Assembly (NCBI GenBank): GCA_905182525.1
Contig: CAJJBV010000006.1
Location: 62,001 to 126,000, forward strand
DNA from: Cryomorphaceae bacterium
GTDB lineage: Bacteria > Bacteroidota > Bacteroidia > Flavobacteriales_D > Parvicellaceae
Reading direction: 5' to 3'
Length of the DNA: 64,000 nucleotides
The position numbers and the translations under genes are program-made. Position 1 is the first letter of the stretch. The number at the start of each line of letters is the position of its first letter. Shown here piece after piece: positions 54,352 to 63,601 of the stretch. The notes below the pieces were generated by a model that did not search any database, was not told the DNA's origin, and saw only the letters and a program-made list of their open reading frames with translations.

Positions 54352-55062
54352 ATGAAAAATACTGTAATCACTATTGATGGACATTCTGGTTGTGGTAAAA
54401 GCACTTTAGCTAAATCATTAGCTAAAAAATTGAACTTCTTATACATTGATACTGGGGCAATGTACAGAGCAATTTCGTTATTTTTTTTAGAATCAGATTT
54501 TATTTTAAAAAATGGTAATCTTAGAAACGATTATATTTCCTCTATGTCTTCTCTTAATATAGATTTTTCAGAACCCAATGAAAATGGTGAAAGCTTTGTA
54601 AGGCTAAATGGTAAAAATGTAGAAGATAAAATTAGAAGTATTGAAATATCAAATTTGGTTAGTCATATTAGTAAAAATTCTTTAGTAAGAAAAAAAATGG
54701 TTTCTATCCAACAGTCTTATGAACCAAAAAGTAATTTGATAATGGATGGAAGAGATATTGGTTCTGTAGTATTTCCCAATGCAGATATTAAATTTTGGGT
54801 AACTGCTTCTGCTAAAAAAAGAGCTCATCGTAGATGGCTAGAATACAAACTAAATGGGGATGATATTTCTATTGAAAAAGTAATTGAAAATATAAACTTT
54901 AGGGATCATAATGATGAAACAAGAAAAGTAAGTCCTTTGATTAGACCAAAAGATTCAATAGAAATTGACAATACTAATTTGAATATTGATCAAACTTTTG
55001 AACTCGTATTTAATCATGTTCAAAATCATCTTAACAAAGGAATTGGAAAGAATATTAATTGA
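54352..55062 (+). CDS. cmk: (d)CMP kinase
   Basis: This enzyme phosphorylates CMP and dCMP using ATP. The 236-residue protein has the P-loop GHSGCGKSTLAKSLA, the CMP-binding LYIDTGAMYRAIS, the LIMDGRDIGSVVFPNADIKFWVTAS block and the R-rich lid AKKRAHRRWLEYKLNG. Length is normal. Its ATG is 6 bases beyond the terminator hairpin of the preceding pair, so it must have its own promoter inside that gene or depend on read-through. It overlaps truA at its 3' end. Confidence 0.95.
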   Translation: MKNTVITIDGHSGCGKSTLAKSLAKKLNFLYIDTGAMYRAISLFFLESDFILKNGNLRNDYISSMSSLNIDFSEPNENGESFVRLNGKNVEDKIRSIEISNLVSHISKNSLVRKKMVSIQQSYEPKSNLIMDGRDIGSVVFPNADIKFWVTASAKKRAHRRWLEYKLNGDDISIEKVIENINFRDHNDETRKVSPLIRPKDSIEIDNTNLNIDQTFELVFNHVQNHLNKGIGKNIN

Positions 55063-55786
55063 AATAGCCTATAACGGATCTCATTATCATGGATGGCAAA
55101 CTCAAGAAAATGCTAAGACTGTTCAAGATACTATTGAAAGAAATATTAATATTATAATTCAATCAAAACAAACTATTAATATTATTGGTTGTGGTAGGAC
55201 TGACACTGGTGTTCATGCTGAGCAATATTTCTTTCATTTTGATTTAAAAGAAAAATTTGATTTTGATAATTTTTTACATAAAATTAATCAGATACTTCCT
55301 TTAGATATATTATTTAAAAAATATTGTGTTGTAAAACCTGATTTTCATGCTAGATTTAGTGCTGTAAGTAGAACTTATGAGTATAGGATTACAAAGGAAA
55401 AAGAACCATTTTCTGGAACACTTTATAATTATATAAAACACAAAATTGATGTAGACTTAATGAATCAATGCTGCCAAAAGTTAGCAAGTTATAAAGACTT
55501 CACTTCATTTAGTAAAGTCCACACGGATGTAAATAATTTCAATTGTGATATTTTTAGAGCTGAATGGAAACAAATAAATAACAAAATTACATTCACAATC
55601 TGTGCTAATAGATTTTTACGAAATATGGTTAGAGCTATTGTAGGTACGATGCTATTAGTAGGAAGAAATAAAATTTCGGTGGAAGATTTTTGTACTATTA
55701 TTGAATCTAAGAATAGATCGTTAGCGGGCCCATCTGTAAAGGCAAAAGCTTTGTTTCTTACTAAAGTAGAATATCCAAATACATGA
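55016..55786 (+). CDS. truA: tRNA pseudouridine synthase A
   Basis: TruA makes pseudouridine at tRNA positions 38-40. I use ATG 55016 (MFKIILTKELERI); a TTG at 54986 would overlap cmk more, and a TTG at 55043 is an alternative. Motifs are IEIAYNGSHYHGWQTQENAKTVQDTIE, the catalytic Asp in GCGRTDTGVHAEQ, the RTYEYRI block and FLRNMVRAIVGTMLLVGR. The 3' end overlaps the ABC exporter start by 4 bases. Confidence 0.93.
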   Translation: MFKIILTKELERILIEIAYNGSHYHGWQTQENAKTVQDTIERNINIIIQSKQTINIIGCGRTDTGVHAEQYFFHFDLKEKFDFDNFLHKINQILPLDILFKKYCVVKPDFHARFSAVSRTYEYRITKEKEPFSGTLYNYIKHKIDVDLMNQCCQKLASYKDFTSFSKVHTDVNNFNCDIFRAEWKQINNKITFTICANRFLRNMVRAIVGTMLLVGRNKISVEDFCTIIESKNRSLAGPSVKAKALFLTKVEYPNT

Positions 55787-57561
55787 ACAATGCTAAAAAT
55801 AAATCTTGGGATTCTAAATTGTTTAGAAGAATTTTAGTTGTTTCCAAACCTCATTTTAAATTATTATTATATGGAATATTATTAACAGTCTTACTTGCCT
55901 TTCTTTCTCCACTAAGACCTTATATTATTGGAAAGTTAGTAGGTCAATATGTAAGATTATCAGATGAAGAATCACTTCTATTTGGGTCTTTAATTGTTGT
56001 AGCTATTCTAATTGTAGAATCTATAATGCTTATAGCGTTGTCTTATCTTTCAAGTGATCTTGGTCAAAGAGTTGTAAAAGATTTAAGAGACCAATTATTT
56101 AAACATATTACAAAATTAAAATTAAGATATTTTGATCAAAACCCTATAGGAATGTTGGTTACAAGATCCGTAAGTGATATGGAAACCATTTCAGAAATAT
56201 TTTCGCAAGGAATTTTAGTAATTCTAGGGGATTTACTAAAATTAGCCGGAGTTCTTTCATTTATGTTTTTTATAAATTGGAAACTCACATTAATTGTTCT
56301 GATACCAATTCCTATTTTAATTATTTCTACTAATATTTTTAAAAAAGCTATAAAAATTTCTTTTCAGGAAGTAAGAAAACAAATTTCTGTACTTAATTCA
56401 TTTGTTCAAGAGCATATTAGTGGAATGAATATTGTTCAAATATTTAGTAGAGAGGGTATTGAAGCTGAGAAGTTTAGTAAAATTAATAATGCTCACAAAA
56501 AAGCTCATATCAAGGGGATTATGGCATATTCTATATTTTTCCCAGTTGTTGAGATATTAAGCGCATCTTCTATTGCTCTATTAGTGCTGTATTGTATCTG
56601 GTCCATTTCTTACGGTGGAGTTGACTATGCTACTGTTACAACCGAAATGTTGTCTTTTATTTTATACGTAAATATGCTTTTTAGACCAATAAGAATGTTA
56701 GCTGATCGATTTAACACTCTTCAAATGGGCATGGTTGGATCTGCTAGAGTTTTTGAACTTTTAGATAGTAAGGAATATATTAATCAAAATTCAAATTTAA
56801 ATCCAAAGATATTTAATGGAAGTATATCCTTTAAAGACGTATATTTTTCATACGACGAAAAAAAACCAATATTTAACGGACTTACATTTGATGTGAAAGC
56901 TGGTCAAACTGTAGCTATCGTAGGCCCCACTGGAGCTGGAAAAACCTCTTTAATTAACCTGATTTCCCGGTATTATGAGTTTCAAAAAGGATCAATTAAG
57001 ATAGATGATTTTGATATTAGAAATATAGATTTAGATATTTTAAGATCTAAAATTGGGGTTGTTTTACAGGATGTTTTTCTATTCAACACTACGATTTTTA
57101 AAAATATTACAATTGGGGATTTGAATATTTCAAGAGAAGATGTAATTAAAGCAGCAAAAAAAGTTGGCGTTCATGAATTCATTAATCAATTACCAAAAGG
57201 ATATGATTTTGAGGTAAAAGAAAGGGGAGGGCTATTGTCTTCAGGACAAAGACAAATTATTGCTTTTTTAAGAGCTTATGTTTATCAGCCTCAACTTTTG
57301 ATTTTAGATGAGGCAACGTCTTCAATAGATTCTTTATCAGAGGAGTTTATTCAAAATGCTACTCAAGAAATCACCAAATCAAGAACTTCAATTATAATTG
57401 CTCATAGGCTATCAACAATTCAAAATGCAGATTCTATTCTTGTTATGGATAAGGGGAAAATAGTGGAGCAAGGCAAGCATATTGATCTTTTAAAAAATAA
57501 AGGTCAATATTATGAGTTATACCAAAATCAGTTTATTTCTGAGCAATCTGTGGTTGTTTAA
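55783..57561 (+). CDS. ABC transporter, fused permease and ATPase (MsbA-like)
   Basis: The 592-residue type IV exporter half has six helices over residues 25-310. The nucleotide-binding domain follows: Walker A GPTGAGKTSLINL, the Q-loop VVLQDVFLFNTTIFKNI, the ABC signature LLSSGQRQIIAFLRA, Walker B LLILDEATSSID and the H-loop IIIAHRLSTI. Such proteins flip lipid A precursors, lipids or drugs; no flanking gene identifies the substrate. It lies in the cmk-truA unit and overlaps uvrA tail-to-tail by 29 bases. Confidence 0.9.
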   Translation: MNNAKNKSWDSKLFRRILVVSKPHFKLLLYGILLTVLLAFLSPLRPYIIGKLVGQYVRLSDEESLLFGSLIVVAILIVESIMLIALSYLSSDLGQRVVKDLRDQLFKHITKLKLRYFDQNPIGMLVTRSVSDMETISEIFSQGILVILGDLLKLAGVLSFMFFINWKLTLIVLIPIPILIISTNIFKKAIKISFQEVRKQISVLNSFVQEHISGMNIVQIFSREGIEAEKFSKINNAHKKAHIKGIMAYSIFFPVVEILSASSIALLVLYCIWSISYGGVDYATVTTEMLSFILYVNMLFRPIRMLADRFNTLQMGMVGSARVFELLDSKEYINQNSNLNPKIFNGSISFKDVYFSYDEKKPIFNGLTFDVKAGQTVAIVGPTGAGKTSLINLISRYYEFQKGSIKIDDFDIRNIDLDILRSKIGVVLQDVFLFNTTIFKNITIGDLNISREDVIKAAKKVGVHEFINQLPKGYDFEVKERGGLLSSGQRQIIAFLRAYVYQPQLLILDEATSSIDSLSEEFIQNATQEITKSRTSIIIAHRLSTIQNADSILVMDKGKIVEQGKHIDLLKNKGQYYELYQNQFISEQSVVV

Positions 57562-60340
57562 ATTCGATACACTTTTTAAGATAATCCTTGGTGTAAGACA
57601 ATACATCACTTTTTATAAAATCGTCTGGATTCCCCTCGAATAATAAGGTTCCACCTTCTTTTCCACCTTCAGGTCCTAAATCAATAATCCAGTCTGCAGA
57701 TTTTATAATATCCATGTGATGTTCAATAATAATCACATGGTGCCCCATTTCAACTAAATCTTGAAGTGCTTTTATAAGTTTTTTGACATCGTGAAAATGT
57801 AACCCAGTAGTTGGTTCATCAAAAATAAAAAGTTTTTTCTGCTTACTTTTACTGGAACTTAAAAACGAAGCCAATTTAATTCTTTGTGCTTCTCCACCGC
57901 TTAATGTATTTGAAGCTTGACCAAGTTGAACATATTGAAGACCCACTTCTGAAAGTGCAAATATTTTTGATTTTATTTTTTTACATAAAGTAGAATCCTC
58001 TTCAAAAAAAGTAAGACTTTCTTCTACTGTCATTTCAAGAACTTCAGAGATATTTTTCCCTTTATATTTAACTTCTAAAACTTCATCTTTAAATCTTTTA
58101 CCATTACATTCATCACATTTAAGATGAACATCGGCCATGAATTGCATGGAAATTGTTAACTGTCCTTCTCCCTGACATTTTTCACATCTTCCGCCATCAA
58201 CATTGAAACTGAAATATCCTGGCTTAAATCCTTTTATTTTAGCGTGTTTTTCATTTGCAAATAATTGTCTAATATCATCATATCCCTTAGTATATGTTAT
58301 TGGGTTTGACCTTGAACTTTTTCCAATTGGATTTTGATTGATAAATTCAACTCCTGAAATCAAATCAAAATTTATTTTAATATTTTTACAATGACTGGCT
58401 TTTTCAATCCCTGAAAGAAAAAATCTTTCTAAAAAAGAGAATAGAATTTTACTAACTAGTGTTGATTTACCACTTCCACTAACACCTGTTACAACACATA
58501 TTTGGTTCAAGGGTATATTTACAGAAATGTTCTGAAGATTATGAAGATATGCTTCTTCAATTACAATAAAGTCTTTCGGTTTTCTTCTAACTGAAGGAAT
58601 ATCAATTTTAAATTGGCCTGTAAGATATTTTGCAGTCAAACTTTTATTGGCATTTACTAGTTCGTCATGATTTCCTTTAAATACTATTTCTCCGCCTAAT
58701 CTTCCAGCTTCAGGACCTATGTCTATTATCATATCTGCTGCTTTCATTATTTCTTCATCGTGCTCTACAACAATCACAGAATTGCCAACATCCCTTAATT
58801 TTTTTAATATTTGAATTAGTCTTAGAGTGTCTCTTGGATGAAGTCCAATTGATGGTTCGTCAAGAATATACATGGAACCCACTAGTGAGCTGCCAATTGA
58901 GGTTGCTAAATTTATTCTTTGTGATTCTCCACCGGAAAGCGAGTTTGAAGCTCTTTCCATAGCTAAATAGCCAAGTCCAACATCTTTCAAATAGCTTAGC
59001 CTAGAATTTATTTCATGAATAATTCTTTTAGATATCTTAACCTCATTTTCGTTTAGCTTTATCTTATTGAAAAACGTAATGGCATCATCAATTGTCATTC
59101 TATTGATTTCGCTTATAGATTTTTTATTTATTTTGACATAGTCTGCGTCTTTCCTTAATCTACTTCCTGAGCAAGAAGGACATTTAGTTTTCCCTCTGTA
59201 TCTGGAAAGCATGACTCTGTATTGAATTTTGTATGATTTTTTTTCTAAATATTTAAAAAATTGATGTAGTCCTTGAAAAAACTCATTACCATTCCAAATA
59301 AGTTCAAGATTAATTTTTGAAAGATTTCTTATAGGTTCATGAACTGGAAAATCAAAATTGTGAGCACTGTTGATTAACTCTGTTTTCCAAATACTCATTT
59401 TTTCACCTTTCCAACAAACTATAGCGTCCTGATAAACACTCAGGTTTGGATTAGGTATAACTAGCTGAGAATCAATTCCTGAAACTTTACCTAACCCTTC
59501 ACAATTTTCACATGCACCGTATGGACTATTAAACGAAAAGAAATCTAAATTTGGCTCTTCAAAAATAATATCATCTTTAAGAAAAAGATTGTTAAATTCT
59601 TTGAGTGAGTAACCTTCTTCATTGAAGGAAATAATATTGCATCTTCCTTTTCCTTCATGAAATCCAAGTTCCAATGATTCTAAGATCCTTGATTGATTTT
59701 CAGGATTATTTTCATTTGTTATTCTATCTATAATTATTTCTAAATTTTCAGATTGGTGATCTATATTTAATTCAATTATTTTTCCGTCATACCATAGTTT
59801 TGAATATCCTTGTTGACTATAAATTTGAATTTGTTCATTAAGACTTCTTCCTTTTGGAATATTTAATGGGAAGCATATTAGTAGCTTAGATTTTTTGGGA
59901 AGGTTCAATATGTATTTTAAAACATCTTCAGGGTTGTCTTTTGTTACTATTTCATTACTAATTGGGGAATATGTTTTTCCAATTCTTGCAAAGAATAATT
60001 TTAAAAAGTCATAAATCTCTGTAGTGGTACCTACAGTGCTTCTAGAGTTTGAAGAATTAACTTTTTGTTCTATTGCAATAGCTGGGGAAATCCCTTTAAT
60101 ATCATCAAGGTCAGGTTTTTCAATTCTCCCTAAAAACAATCTTGCATAAGAACTCAGACTTTCTATGTACCTTCTATGACCTTCTGCGTAAAGAGTATCA
60201 AAAGCTAAAGAGGATTTTCCAGAACCAGATACGCCAGTTAAAACAGTCAATTTATTTCTCGGAATGGAGACATTAACGTTCTTTAAATTGTGAACTCTTG
60301 CACCAATAATTTCAATATTTTTATAAATTTTAACTCCCAT
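57533..60340 (-). CDS. uvrA: Excinuclease ABC subunit A
   Basis: UvrA recognises DNA lesions in nucleotide excision repair. I place the start at ATG 60340 (MGVKIYKNIEIIGARVHNLKN); the TTG 21 bases upstream is unlikely. The protein has two ABC domains: P-loop GVSGSGKSSLAFDTLYAEG with signature NSLSGGESQRINLA, and GVSGSGKSTLVSKILF with NTLSGGEAQRIKLA. Three zinc sites are visible: CENCEGLG, CPSCSGSRL, and CEKCQGEGQ...CDECNGKRF. The length of about 935 is normal. It faces away from the sigma-factor gene. Confidence 0.97.
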   Translation of the reverse strand: MGVKIYKNIEIIGARVHNLKNVNVSIPRNKLTVLTGVSGSGKSSLAFDTLYAEGHRRYIESLSSYARLFLGRIEKPDLDDIKGISPAIAIEQKVNSSNSRSTVGTTTEIYDFLKLFFARIGKTYSPISNEIVTKDNPEDVLKYILNLPKKSKLLICFPLNIPKGRSLNEQIQIYSQQGYSKLWYDGKIIELNIDHQSENLEIIIDRITNENNPENQSRILESLELGFHEGKGRCNIISFNEEGYSLKEFNNLFLKDDIIFEEPNLDFFSFNSPYGACENCEGLGKVSGIDSQLVIPNPNLSVYQDAIVCWKGEKMSIWKTELINSAHNFDFPVHEPIRNLSKINLELIWNGNEFFQGLHQFFKYLEKKSYKIQYRVMLSRYRGKTKCPSCSGSRLRKDADYVKINKKSISEINRMTIDDAITFFNKIKLNENEVKISKRIIHEINSRLSYLKDVGLGYLAMERASNSLSGGESQRINLATSIGSSLVGSMYILDEPSIGLHPRDTLRLIQILKKLRDVGNSVIVVEHDEEIMKAADMIIDIGPEAGRLGGEIVFKGNHDELVNANKSLTAKYLTGQFKIDIPSVRRKPKDFIVIEEAYLHNLQNISVNIPLNQICVVTGVSGSGKSTLVSKILFSFLERFFLSGIEKASHCKNIKINFDLISGVEFINQNPIGKSSRSNPITYTKGYDDIRQLFANEKHAKIKGFKPGYFSFNVDGGRCEKCQGEGQLTISMQFMADVHLKCDECNGKRFKDEVLEVKYKGKNISEVLEMTVEESLTFFEEDSTLCKKIKSKIFALSEVGLQYVQLGQASNTLSGGEAQRIKLASFLSSSKSKQKKLFIFDEPTTGLHFHDVKKLIKALQDLVEMGHHVIIIEHHMDIIKSADWIIDLGPEGGKEGGTLLFEGNPDDFIKSDVLSYTKDYLKKCIEFKQPQIAQK

Positions 60341-60399
60341 AAATTTTTTAAACCGCTGCAAAAATAATAGAATAGTTTTCAGTTAATCAATTTGTTTCT

Positions 60400-60407
60400 T
60401 ATATTTG
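60400..60407 (+). promoter_or_regulatory. -7 promoter box upstream of the sigma factor gene
   Basis: TATATTTG, an exact TAnnTTTG match 79 bases before the sigma factor start, lies in the divergent region with uvrA. No clear -33 element. Confidence 0.4.
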
Positions 60408-60486
60408 TTCATTATTAACTAAAATCACTTGCCTATAAATTAATTCTACTTTTTAAATTTTATTATTAACAATTAAATGTAGAATT

Positions 60487-61083
60487 ATGTATAGCAAAGA
60501 AAGTGATGAATCACTAGTTAAAAAATTCCGTTCAGGTAATAACAAATGTTTTGATGCTATTTTAAATAGATATCAATTAAGAGTATTCTCCTATATAATT
60601 AAAATGGTTAAGGATAAAGATTTGGCCAATGATATATTTCAAGAAGTATTTATTAAAGTAATCACAAGTTTAAAAAAAGACAATTACAATCATGAAGGTA
60701 AATTACTGTCATGGATACTGAGGATTTCTCATAATCAAGTTATTGATCACTTTAGAAAAGACTCTAAAATGCCAATTGCTGGTCGTTCTCAAAATTTAAA
60801 TGATGACTTTAATATTTTTGATGTTATCAAGCTTGAGGAAAAATCTATTGAAGATGTAATGGTGAATGATCAAATTCAAGAAGATGTAAGGTCACTTGTA
60901 AATGAATTGCCTAATGAGCAAATGCAAGTTGTTAGAATGAGGTATTTTCTTCAAATGAGTTTTAAAGATATTGCCGAAATATCAGGAGTTAGTATTAACA
61001 CTTCTTTAGGCAGAATGAGATATGCTTTAATAAATCTCAGAAAGCTTGTTGAAGAGAAGAATTTGACACTAACAAATTCATGA
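60487..61083 (+). CDS. ECF-type RNA polymerase sigma factor
   Basis: The 198-residue protein has sigma-70 region 2 (FDAILNRYQLRVFSYIIKMVKDKDLANDIFQEVFIKVIT, WILRISHNQVIDHFRK) and region 4 (LPNEQMQVVRMRYFLQMSFKDIAEISGVSINTSLGRMRYALINLRK), the HTH at the end. This is the type called sigma-70 family, ECF-like, in Bacteroidota genomes. No anti-sigma gene follows; the next gene is a small conserved ORF. The regulated genes are not identifiable from the window. Confidence 0.92.
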   Translation: MYSKESDESLVKKFRSGNNKCFDAILNRYQLRVFSYIIKMVKDKDLANDIFQEVFIKVITSLKKDNYNHEGKLLSWILRISHNQVIDHFRKDSKMPIAGRSQNLNDDFNIFDVIKLEEKSIEDVMVNDQIQEDVRSLVNELPNEQMQVVRMRYFLQMSFKDIAEISGVSINTSLGRMRYALINLRKLVEEKNLTLTNS

Positions 61084-61142
61084 TTTAAGCAATATTCATT
61101 TTTTTTTATCGTTAGGTTATAAATTTAGAAAAAGCCTATGGT

Positions 61143-61286
61143 ATGAAAATTACAGAAACTCTCGATGATAATAATATTTTAAAACCCAGCAAAGAAATAT
61201 TATTTAGTATAAAATCATTTGCTAGATCATATTCAACTTGCTTTTCAAAAAACTTAAATGTTGAAATTAATTGGAATGATAATTAA
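61143..61286 (+). CDS. Small conserved protein downstream of the sigma factor
   Basis: A 47-residue ORF with ATG 61143 reads MKITETLDDNNILKPSKEIL, then FARSYST and a short polar end. The 'KPSK.IL..I..FA.S' pattern is one I associate with a tiny protein that follows this type of sigma gene in Flavobacteriia. It is too short for a function call. It shares its last four bases with the convergent dehydrogenase gene (TTAA), a good sign of a real stop. Confidence 0.6.
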   Translation: MKITETLDDNNILKPSKEILFSIKSFARSYSTCFSKNLNVEINWNDN

Positions 61287-62173
61287 TTTTTAAAATAATC
61301 AGAAACTATGAGTTCTTTGGTTCCTTGTGCCCAGCTGTAGAAGCCTTCGCCAGATTTAACTCCTAATTTACCTGCTGTAACCATGTTTACTAATAAGGGA
61401 CAAGGAGCGTATTTGTCAGTTCCGAAACCATCTTGTAAAACTTTTAGTATTGCAAGACATACATCTAGTCCAATAAAATCAGCTAATTGAAGTGGTCCCA
61501 TTGGATGAGCCATTCCTAATTTCATAACTGTATCTATTTCTTCAACCCCAGCAACTCCTTCGTTAAGAGTAATGATAGCTTCATTAATCATAGGCATTAA
61601 TATTTTGTTAGCTACAAAACCAGGAAAATCATTGACTTCTACTGGTGATTTGCCAATTTCTTTAGATAAAATCATTATAGAATCAAGTGTGGCTTGGGAC
61701 GTAGAATACCCTTTAATAACTTCAATAAGTTTCATTATTGGAACGGGATTCATAAAGTGCATACCTATTACTTTATCTGGTCTTGAAGTATTTGCAGCTA
61801 TTTTTGTAATTGATATAGAAGATGTATTTGTTGCTAAAATGCAATTTTCAGGAGAATAGTCATCAATTGTTTTAAAAATGGAAAGTTTGGTGTCTAAATT
61901 TTCTGTAGCAGCTTCAATTACTAAATCAGCTTCTTTTATTCCATTTTTGAGATCAGAAAATACACTCAAGTTTTGTAATGTTTTATCTTTATCTAAAGAT
62001 GTAATCTTTTCTTTTGCAACCATTCTATCTAAATTTTTAGAAATGGTTTTTATCGCTTTCTCTAAAGAATTTTCAGAAACATCAATTAGATTGACTTTGT
62101 ATCCATTTTGAGCAAAAACATGTGCTATCCCATTTCCCATGGTTCCAGCTCCTATAACAGAAATATTTTTCAT
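61283..62173 (-). CDS. hbd: 3-hydroxyacyl-CoA dehydrogenase family protein (3-hydroxybutyryl-CoA type)
   Basis: This NAD-dependent enzyme interconverts 3-hydroxyacyl-CoA and 3-oxoacyl-CoA. The 296-residue protein has the Rossmann motif VIGAGTMGNGIAHVFAQNGYKVNLID, ADLVIEAATENLDTKLSIF, the catalytic His in GMHFMNPVPIMKLIEVI and the C-domain with NDFPGFVANKILMPMINEAI and GMAHPMGPLQLADFIGLD. Its length suits the single-function Hbd type. It may act in fatty-acid breakdown with FadD. Confidence 0.93.
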   Translation of the reverse strand: MKNISVIGAGTMGNGIAHVFAQNGYKVNLIDVSENSLEKAIKTISKNLDRMVAKEKITSLDKDKTLQNLSVFSDLKNGIKEADLVIEAATENLDTKLSIFKTIDDYSPENCILATNTSSISITKIAANTSRPDKVIGMHFMNPVPIMKLIEVIKGYSTSQATLDSIMILSKEIGKSPVEVNDFPGFVANKILMPMINEAIITLNEGVAGVEEIDTVMKLGMAHPMGPLQLADFIGLDVCLAILKVLQDGFGTDKYAPCPLLVNMVTAGKLGVKSGEGFYSWAQGTKELIVSDYFKN

Positions 62174-62203
62174 TATTTTTTTAGTAAATATAAATACTAT
62201 TAA

Positions 62204-63601
62204 TTATTTACCAGAACCTTTTAGCATTATAATTACAGTATAAAATAGAATTTTTATATCTAGAATTAAAGACATGTTTTCAACGTACAATAAATCAAAT
62301 TTCAACCTTGCAATCATTTCGTCAACATTCTCAGCATATCCGTATTTAACTTGTCCCCAACTAGTAATGCCAGGTTTCACACTGCTAATATGCTTATAAT
62401 GAGGAGCTCTTTGAATTATCTGATCAATAAAAAATTGCCTTTCAGGTCTTGGCCCAACAAGTGACATTTCTCCTCTTATAACATTAAAAAACTGTGGGGT
62501 TTCGTCTAGCCTGCTTTTACGGATAAACTTTCCAATTGGTGTAATTCTTTTGTCATTTTGACTCGAAAGCTGAGGCCCATTATTTTCAGCATCGATATAC
62601 ATTGACCTAAATTTAAAAATTTCAAATGGTATATTATTTAAACCAATTCTTTTTTGTTTAAAAATTATTTCTCCTTTTGATCCTGTTTTTATTATTACAG
62701 ATAATATTATATATACGGGAATCAATAAAACTATTGCCATAACTGAAATTAAAATATCTAATAATCTTTTAACTGTTTTTTGCCATGACGGCATAATTTC
62801 TGGATTAACTGATATTAATAATGCCCCAAATATTGAATTCATTTTTACAGACCCTGTTATAATATTATATATATCAGGAATTACTTTTATAGCTACTTTA
62901 AGATTTGCCAAATCATTAATTATACTATTTGTTTTTTCTTGTTCTTCAGCTTCAGTAGCGATAATAACTTCTTCAATTTTAAATTTTTTTATTATTTGAT
63001 CAAGTTCTTTATAGTTGCCTAGTTTTTTTAGGCCTGTTTGAGAAATAATATTTTTTCCATTTGAGCTAGAGATGTAACCAATTATTAAATGTCCAGTTCC
63101 TTTTTTTAGGTTATTAATTTCTATTAAAATATCTTTCGATTTTTGTTGACTTCCTATAATAATTGTATTAAATCCAATTTTTTTATTGTGAATTTTACTT
63201 ACTGTACTAGAGGTTAGTATAATTCTTGGTAAAAAAGTTAAAGTTGTATGAACAATTAATAAAACAGATATTAGACTATAATAATCTTGGTATGTATTTA
63301 TTTTATCATCTAGTAAAAAAGTAAAAAAAATAAATATTATACCAATGAAAGATTGAGAAATTGTTTGTGTGATTTCTTTAATTCGATATTTTTTATAAAC
63401 TTCTTTGTAGCTTCCTAATGCAGAATATAAGATTAGCCAAAAAATGGAAATAAGAATAGTACTTAAAATCAGTTTTTCGTTAATTTCAAAAGTAGAATTC
63501 TCAATAAATGCTTTTCTGTAGTAGTTAAAAATAATCCAGCTAGAACTCCCCGATATTAAGTCACAGATAAAGTATATAGACCAAAAATATTTTCTTTTCA
63601 T
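62204..63601 (-). CDS. Exopolysaccharide polyprenyl glycosylphosphotransferase
   Basis: This protein starts repeat-unit assembly by moving a sugar-1-phosphate to undecaprenyl phosphate. The 465 residues begin with four or five membrane helices. Then come a CoA-binding-like middle domain (FNTIIIGSQQKSKDILIEI, VIIATEAEEQEKTNSII) and a C-terminal bacterial sugar transferase domain after one more helix: KRLLDILISVMAIVLLIPV, FKQKRIGLNNIPFEIFKFRSMY, KSRLDETPQFFNVIRGEMSLVGPRPERQ and GITSWGQVKYGYA. It marks the edge of a surface-glycan locus running off the right side. Confidence 0.9.
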   Translation of the reverse strand: MKRKYFWSIYFICDLISGSSSWIIFNYYRKAFIENSTFEINEKLILSTILISIFWLILYSALGSYKEVYKKYRIKEITQTISQSFIGIIFIFFTFLLDDKINTYQDYYSLISVLLIVHTTLTFLPRIILTSSTVSKIHNKKIGFNTIIIGSQQKSKDILIEINNLKKGTGHLIIGYISSSNGKNIISQTGLKKLGNYKELDQIIKKFKIEEVIIATEAEEQEKTNSIINDLANLKVAIKVIPDIYNIITGSVKMNSIFGALLISVNPEIMPSWQKTVKRLLDILISVMAIVLLIPVYIILSVIIKTGSKGEIIFKQKRIGLNNIPFEIFKFRSMYIDAENNGPQLSSQNDKRITPIGKFIRKSRLDETPQFFNVIRGEMSLVGPRPERQFFIDQIIQRAPHYKHISSVKPGITSWGQVKYGYAENVDEMIARLKFDLLYVENMSLILDIKILFYTVIIMLKGSGK

